Assembly (NCBI GenBank): GCA_019095985.1
Contig: CM032667.1
Location: 1,227,626 to 1,291,625, forward strand
Direction of reading: 5' to 3'
Source: Streblospio benedicti
Taxonomy: Eukaryota > Annelida > Polychaeta > Spionida > Spionidae
DNA: 64,000 bases
The translations under genes were made by a program, and so were the position numbers. The notes beneath the pieces were generated by a model. The model searched no databases, was not told the origin of the DNA, and saw nothing but the letters and a program-made list of their open reading frames with translations. Below, piece after piece: positions 57,902-64,000 of the stretch; position 1 is the stretch's first letter, and each line of letters begins with the position of its first letter.

Positions 57902-60900
57902 CTACAACATCACCAATAAAACCAAACAGTCCACCCCTTTTCTTCCTTTTCTCCTTAGCCTTTTCAGTGCTTCCTCCATGCGTCGCAAACTCTCCTTGGT
58001 TTTGTCCAAAGTGTCTTGGGCATCTCTCAGTTTTGTAGCAATTTCGTCTGCCAACTTCTGTGCTTTATCTCTTTGTTGATACGCAGTCTAATGATTTAAA
58101 AAAAGCAAATCAAGTATTCAATTATTTCCATTGAATAATTTAGTCATGTTCTCTTTTGGAACTTTCCGTGTCTAATCAGCCGTAGAATTTTGTTTCAAAT
58201 GCATTGTGTTGTTACCATAACACCATGGGTCTCACCTGTTTCTCCTGCTCGGCTGCGTCTGCCTTCTCTGCTGCCTCATCTGCTCGCTGAGCCTCCTCAT
58301 CTCTCTCATCTTCGGCGCGTAATTTGTCCAATGTTCTCTGGATGATTTTCTCACCTTTGATTTGGATATAGCTTGTATAAGTGATGTTTGACAATGCATA
58401 CCACGTTCACCTCCCTTTTCAAAATTAGGCTATAGATCTCTACAGTTCTCAGGAAGGAGAGAAAGAACAGAAGGGTGCCAATAGCTCTTGTCCTTATTAT
58501 GTCATGTCAGCTGAGTGCAGATAGCTATAGCACATTGACATTAAGTTTAGGAATTGAGCTATGTCCTGGTCATTAGAATTAAGAGCATTATGGAGTGTAC
58601 GGTGTAGGTTGAAAAAGTGTGTCAGCAAACGCAGATTTCAACAATGAAATGACGATGTTCAGATGTTGATTTTATCCTATGGAGAACACTAACATTACAG
58701 GCCAAACATTTACTCACCGTCTGCTATTTCCTCCTCAAGCACACATTCAGCCTCGTATTGATGCAATGCAGGGATCATAGCCTCTATAATGTCTATGGCA
58801 GACTCAATTTGCTCCAAGGGAAGGATGTGTTGCTCAAGGCTACGTCGGCATAGCATTCTGAAAGGTCGCATTTGATGCAGCTAGTTTTCATTGAAAGTGA
58901 TTTAGAGATATTCTATATTGCTATAGTACTGAGCAAATTTCCCTGTATTTGTAGCTCAAAAAATATAAATGAAAATTAATGCCCATTTTATTTTTCAACT
59001 CTTTACTCTTATTTTTTCTACTTCCTGTACATGAATCTCGGAAAGTAAAGCCAGTCATTATACATAACAACAACAAACAATGACAAAAGAGAACAAGCAA
59101 GGTTTACGTACCTTTCAAACATTGTCCAGTCACTCTCCCAATTTTCCCAACCATCGGATGCAATCATGTCCAGGATACTCTGTGCAACATCGGCTAGGGC
59201 TTGGCCATCCATTCGAGCGCCATTCAAGCTTCTTTTCTCTTCCACTTGGTCCACAGTCACCTTAGCAAGGCTTGACATGACAGTACTGTACTCAGGATGC
59301 TGCATAAATGTGTGAATGTTCCGTCTGAAAAAGTTTTCAAATAAATAAGATACATCAGTTGATATTAGACATAAGACTGTGGAACGAATGATCATAAAAG
59401 AACAAAATTCTATATTATACCTACACTTGTAAAGCCTTAATTTTGTGAATTTACATTTTGTCTAAAGTTTAAACAATTTGAGTAGCAGGGGTTTTATCAA
59501 AATGATGAATTTCAATGAAGAATTAAGTGTACCCGGTAATATTTTTCACTGACCTGTAGGATGGTTCGACATAAGGAAGAGTTTCCACAGACACGTACAA
59601 AGGAGGAAACTGTTTTGCAATAACTTTTCTTGCCTCATTCATCCCATCAGCCTTGTTTGCCTGTTTCGTTGTGGAGATAAAAAGTCACGTCATTATGATC
59701 ATGATTTGGTGCATCCCTTAGATATACTCAGAAAACATTTACGCAGGTAGTAAAAGTTTCAGTAGGGTTAATATGTTACATGAAAGGATTTGTCTATGCA
59801 AACTGAGAGTTATAGTTGGGAAGAAAATGTGCAACACTTTTGATATGATGGATATTTTGAATTTTACTTTCGTCTTAACATGTATGATATATTTGAAGCT
59901 GTCCGAATAAATATTACGGTTTTAAAACTTATTTTTCACCTGGGACAAGCAGTCAACGATGTAGTCTTTGATGGATTGTCCATCAGGTGGAGGCAATGCA
60001 TCGCGCACTATCACGCGCAGCCTGAAAATCACCTACATGTTTACAATGTGTAGCTTTATTGTCCAATTTCAGATATTTATGCAGGGGCCTAATCCTTGCC
60101 CAAGAGATTTTAGGTGAGATGCCGTGATATTTTCTGTTTACTATGCGGGAGAAGGTTGTTGATCATGATAAAAGCTTTACAATGACATTCCAATGTCTAG
60201 TTGTTACATTGGTATTCTCTTTACAACGTACGACTATGAATAACCAATCTCTAAGACTGTCCTGATTATGGCACTGTCCTGTTGTTGTTATTCTTGATGA
60301 GCTAGTCTTGTTAAGTGTTTGACAAATGAGGTGTTAGGTTTCCAAGGCTATTTACGAAAAGTCAGTTAGACAGTGCTGAATAAAATTTGGCACTGCTTTT
60401 GGTCTTAGGCTAGGATTTTTATAATCATAAACAGTTGTGATCAAAGTGTTTTCCAATGCAGACTTCTATGAAACAGTGAAATGATTTGCACCCATTTTTT
60501 TTCAAAAAGTGATTTTTCTCAAGACTCATTCTGATTCTCTGACTTAATTAATCAATGATATAAAAAGAACATTATGGTCACTGGTAAATATGTGCTATAA
60601 TATCAAGTATCAGTTGTCATTTTGGAAAGTTTGAACAACTGTTTCCTACCTGGCAAAGTTGATTCTGTCCAAGTGGCTGAACTGTGCATCCCTGAGCCGT
60701 GCCATGTGGTAGAGAAAGGACAGCGCATGGTTGTTCATCGTCTCCTTCACAAACAACAGGATCTCAGATGAAAGGAAAGCTGCAATCCAAGTTAACTGTT
60801 GAGGGAGACTAAAATGCTCGTTAGTTAGGGGCTATGTTTTTATTTCTCATCACTTTGTTTAGATACGGAAACCTGCATAGCTTTTCCGATGAGATGATAT

Positions 60901-62106
60901 GGTATGTGTTTGAACTTTGATAATGACCGTTTGCACTTGTAAGTAAGTGGTAACTGTTAGAATGATGACGTACATACATCTATTCAGAGATAATTAAGCG
61001 AGATAATTAGAACTTTATGAAATTGATTTGAGTTTGTCTTACCGGTGAAGAGGCTGAGAGTTGTGGTGATGGATTCGTCCCCCAGATCTGTGCCTTCTAC
61101 ATCTAGTAGTATGTATGTTATGTCAGGCTTCCTGGGGATATAATTAGGATTTTATGCTGATTAGTTTTGTTCAGTTGATTGCAATGTAGTTAATTACAAC
61201 TAACGTGTACAAAAAATAACGTATTTATACGCCTTCAAGCAAATGTAGTTTCTCCTGTTTAAAAATCTAATGTTTCAGAAGGATTGTTTCTTGATAAAGA
61301 AAGGCCATATTTGCTATCACTTACACATTTTAAGTGTAATTATCAACTGACCTGATGGTATACATCCAAACACCCTTGGTACATGCACGTGCTGTGTTGC
61401 ACACTTGGAACATCTCCTTGGACTGGGCTGTTAACATATCTGAAATACAGTAATGCGCTCAGTCAGGTTTGAGGTCTTGCTTCAAAGGTATGTGCTCATG
61501 CGCTTATTGGACTTTCACGTGTGACACCCGGATGATAGTGAGATTCTGGATGTTCCAGTAGTCACAGACTAGTCATACCACAGTAATTGTGCACTCCAAT
61601 GTCAGCTATATTTTGATTCTGTCTCTTCCATGGAAAACCAAAGTCTCATCAGGATTTTTAATGTAATTAATTCCACATTTACATGAAGCATTTCTTTTGA
61701 GTCTTTATGAAGAAACAGTTTTAAACTTGCCGTCTGTTTCCAAGTAGTTTGAGAGCACGGACATGGCGTTACTTTTCCCAATGCGCGCATCGCCCACTGC
61801 TGATATCACTTTGATAGGTGCTGAGAGGCTCTGAAAGAAAGTGGAAACTAATTGGGTTTTTTTCACAATAATTAGCAAATTCTGCATAACAAAACATATG
61901 ATAAAAACATTTAAAAACAATGATATATAAGGAATTTTACCCACCTCTAGAAGTTTTATAGAATTGGTGTTGAGCTCAAACTTGTTCAAGTCCTCATTAA
62001 ACTCCAATAATTGTGTTGCTTTCATTTGAATATTGCCATTTATTTTTGTTATCAAGATTATAGCAATAGCGAATGTAAATCCAAAATTCATTTTGAAAAT
62101 ATGCAT
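57902..62106 (-). CDS. GBP-like GTPase with N-terminal signal peptide (471 aa)
   Basis: A dynamin-superfamily large GTPase related to guanylate-binding proteins. Eleven exons close in phase: 62106-61945, 61830-61731, 61439-61352, 61131-61043, 60779-60650, 60021-59940, 59660-59554, 59324-59112, 58857-58718, 58354-58236 and 58087-57902. It opens with MNFGFTFAIAIILITKING, a clear signal-peptide or anchor helix. Then come GDARIGKSNAM (P-loop), ACTKGVWMY (GBP 'TKGIW' switch), LLDVEGTDLGD (G3) and VIVRD (the GBP-style RD motif for G4). SLNGARMDGQALADVAQSI corresponds to the GBP helical-domain start. The last ~100 residues are a highly charged coiled coil. Intron 2 uses a GC donor. The acceptor of exon 10 is weak. 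Start may be 62106 or 62091. Entry into the secretory pathway is predicted, unlike classical cytosolic GBPs. Confidence 0.85.
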
Positions 62107-62592
62107 ATTTCAAATGTATTTATTTGTTTCGTATTTTATTTCGTAGTACACTTGTGTTTGTTAAAAGTCTTGATATTCTTTGATTTGATCAATTTATGTG
62201 CAGTATACATTTATAATAGTTAGTCATCGCAACACCACACAGTATTTCCCAACCAACTATTAATAGTCCAAGTTATGAATAATGCAGTTCTTTTCGATGT
62301 AACCACTATATTGATCGTATTCAGGAAATGGGCCCTGCTTTCCATATGCCTTACCTTTGTGTTCTATAGTTTGACCTACATATTAATCATCGATTGCTAT
62401 CAAGAAATGTTCTCTGTTTTCCCAAATATAGGTGGTCTCTGTATTGTGGTTGCGTTGGCATGACTCTATGGATTATTGGTGTCGGGATTCCCCAGTTTGA
62501 TCTATATTCCATACGGTTTAGACGTATTTAAAGGGCAAACTTCTGCACAAGCATATAACTAAAACACATTATTTTAGACAGCAGAAAAAGAC
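62107..62592. promoter_or_regulatory. shared bidirectional promoter region of the GBP-like pair
   Basis: 486 bp separate the divergent start codons. GTATTTAAAG near 62525 is a TATA-like box about 70 bp before the plus-strand ATG. No repeats are seen. Coregulation is inferred from arrangement only. Confidence 0.5.
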
Positions 62593-64000
62593 ATGACCAT
62601 GAAATTAGTATTTATTAGTGTTTTTCTTGCAATGCTGCATGCAGCCTCATCTAAAGAATCTGAAGCTTTCAAGATTTTGGACTATGATGATAAATCAGGA
62701 TCATTTCATGCAAATGATAATGGACTTGAGAAACTTAAGAAGTTGGATGCTCCTCTGTATGTTGTGTCAGCATTGGGTGATGCCAGAATTGGAAAGTCCT
62801 CTACATTTAACAGAGTAATCCAGAATTGGGACTGTGCATCTAAACACCCCATGGTGGAACATTTTAAAACAGGTATTGCCCATTTAGTTAATTGATTTCT
62901 TTATAACCTCTCTAAAAATATGCAGGGATGATGATGTTCAAAAATGATTAAAAATAGTTGAAACTGTTCTATAGTGTAAGTTTCTTCATCTGGGAAGTCA
63001 TCAAAAGTTTTTCTCTTGTTGACATTAATACTAACTCAAACTCTTACATTGTTAACATACATTTACACTTTTCAGGGCACACAGCTGCACCAGAGACTCA
63101 AGGTATCTGGGGCTACGTATTGCCTGCTTGTGCACGAGTGGGAGGAGATTCCATTGACCAGTCCCGACCAGATGGCCACGTCCTGCTTTTGGACACAGAA
63201 GGCATCGACCTGGGTGACACCGAGGCTGTTAGGAATCTGGGCGTGTTATCATGGCTGCTCTCTTCAGAGTTGATTGTGTTCATGAAGGAAACGCTCACAG
63301 CTCATGTCCAAAACTACATGTATGAAGTAGTAAGAGTCGTAGAGAATATGTTTCCTGATCACGCAAGTGAAGACGGCAACTTTCCAGCTTTGCACATCAT
63401 GATCAGAGATGAAAAAGAGGCTCCCGAAGGTATGTCCCTGGAGGAGTATGTGCGATCATCACTGACTGAAGATCCTGTTACAGGGGAATTAATGAAAAAA
63501 TATTATGGTGTTGATGCTATCAAAGTTAGTATGATGCCCCTTCAAAGATCAGACTTCCAAGATACAGTCTATGTGAATAGTATGAAAGATCTGACTTTGC
63601 ACATAGAGAAGAAAATCCTAAAGAAAAGGTCAATCCATGGCACACTTGTTAATGGGCAGCTGTTAGCAGATCTAGTTAGTCAAGCAGCAAAAGCATTCAC
63701 AAATCAGAAGTGGTCATTAATGGCAAACGAATATTTCAATTTTGAACTTACAATCTGTGATAAAACCTGGAAGACACATGTTCAGCCATTTCTTGAGATT
63801 CAATCTTTTGATGAATCACTTGAAAAAGAAGGTGAGCTCATATTGAGTAATTTCAAAGACAATTGCAACATGAAGACAGAATATCTACTTGCAGAAGAAG
63901 AAATTGCAAAGATAGTAAAACTATTAAAGGCAAAAGATGAGAAAGAAAAAGAAGAACAACGACGAAAGGAAGAAGAGGAAAGGAAAGAACGGGAAGAAAG
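62593..64000 (+). CDS. GBP-like GTPase with N-terminal signal peptide (5' part; runs off right edge)
   Basis: Paralogue of the divergent neighbour. Exon 1 is 62593-62872; exon 2 runs from 63076 past the window end, open throughout. It starts MTMKLVFISVFLAMLHAASS, a typical signal peptide with a plausible cleavage after ASS. SALGDARIGKSSTF is the P-loop, TQGIWGYV the switch region, LLLDTEGIDLGDTEA G3, and HIMIRDE the G4-equivalent RD. GTLVNGQLLADLVSQ corresponds to the helical-domain start in GBPs. The visible end is Glu/Lys/Arg-rich coiled coil. The neighbour spreads the same region over ten exons, while here it is in one large exon. The C-terminus is not seen. Confidence 0.85.

Noticed and set aside
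1-64000. CRISPR arrays, bacterial operons or ribosome-binding sites
   Set aside because: The window is eukaryotic with spliced genes; the tandem repeats found have no spacer structure.

Overview
This is eukaryotic nuclear DNA from an intron-rich, AT-rich animal genome. It holds multi-exon genes with ordinary GT/AG introns of 0.1-4 kb, one 100-base assembly gap, and many dispersed transposon remnants. The gene set (an SLC22 transporter, a PYM-like factor, a protein kinase, a GMC/choline-dehydrogenase-like oxidoreductase, a filamin with a third CH domain as in Drosophila jitterbug, and two GBP-like GTPases) fits an invertebrate bilaterian. A marine deuterostome or a mollusc would be my guess, but the sequence does not fix the species.

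Layout: 1-8.1 kb is the 5' two-thirds of an SLC22 gene on the minus strand. Its next intron runs off the left edge and carries a TA-flanked element with tandem-repeat ends and a compact Polinton-like element with one capsid-like gene. 8.1-9.6 kb is intergenic and contains the N gap. 9.66-17.94 kb (+) encodes a short PYM/eIF2A-tail-like protein whose 5' exon is tentative. 19.76-25.94 kb (+) is an eight-exon protein kinase. 26-31.6 kb is repeat-rich intergenic DNA with a LINE tail. 31.6-44.65 kb (-) is a complete 14-exon GMC oxidoreductase gene. 44.7-49.8 kb is intergenic with nested palindromic MITEs. 49.86-56.95 kb (+) is the start of a filamin/jitterbug-like actin-binding gene. 57.9-62.1 kb (-) and 62.6-64.0 kb (+) are two divergent GBP-like GTPase genes that share a 0.5-kb promoter region; both proteins begin with a signal-peptide-like segment.

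No pathway joins these genes, apart from the GBP-like pair, which are paralogues. Exon joins were worked out by hand from splice signals, reading phase and family similarity. In every complete gene the phases close exactly (193, 464, 649 and 471 residues). Repeats fill much of the intronic and intergenic space: six copies of a pogo-like MITE, four of a short GGATCTGCC-ended MITE, 8-bp-TSD hAT-like elements, foldback hairpins, a tRNA-derived SINE, LINE tails and a Penelope-like GIY-YIG fragment.
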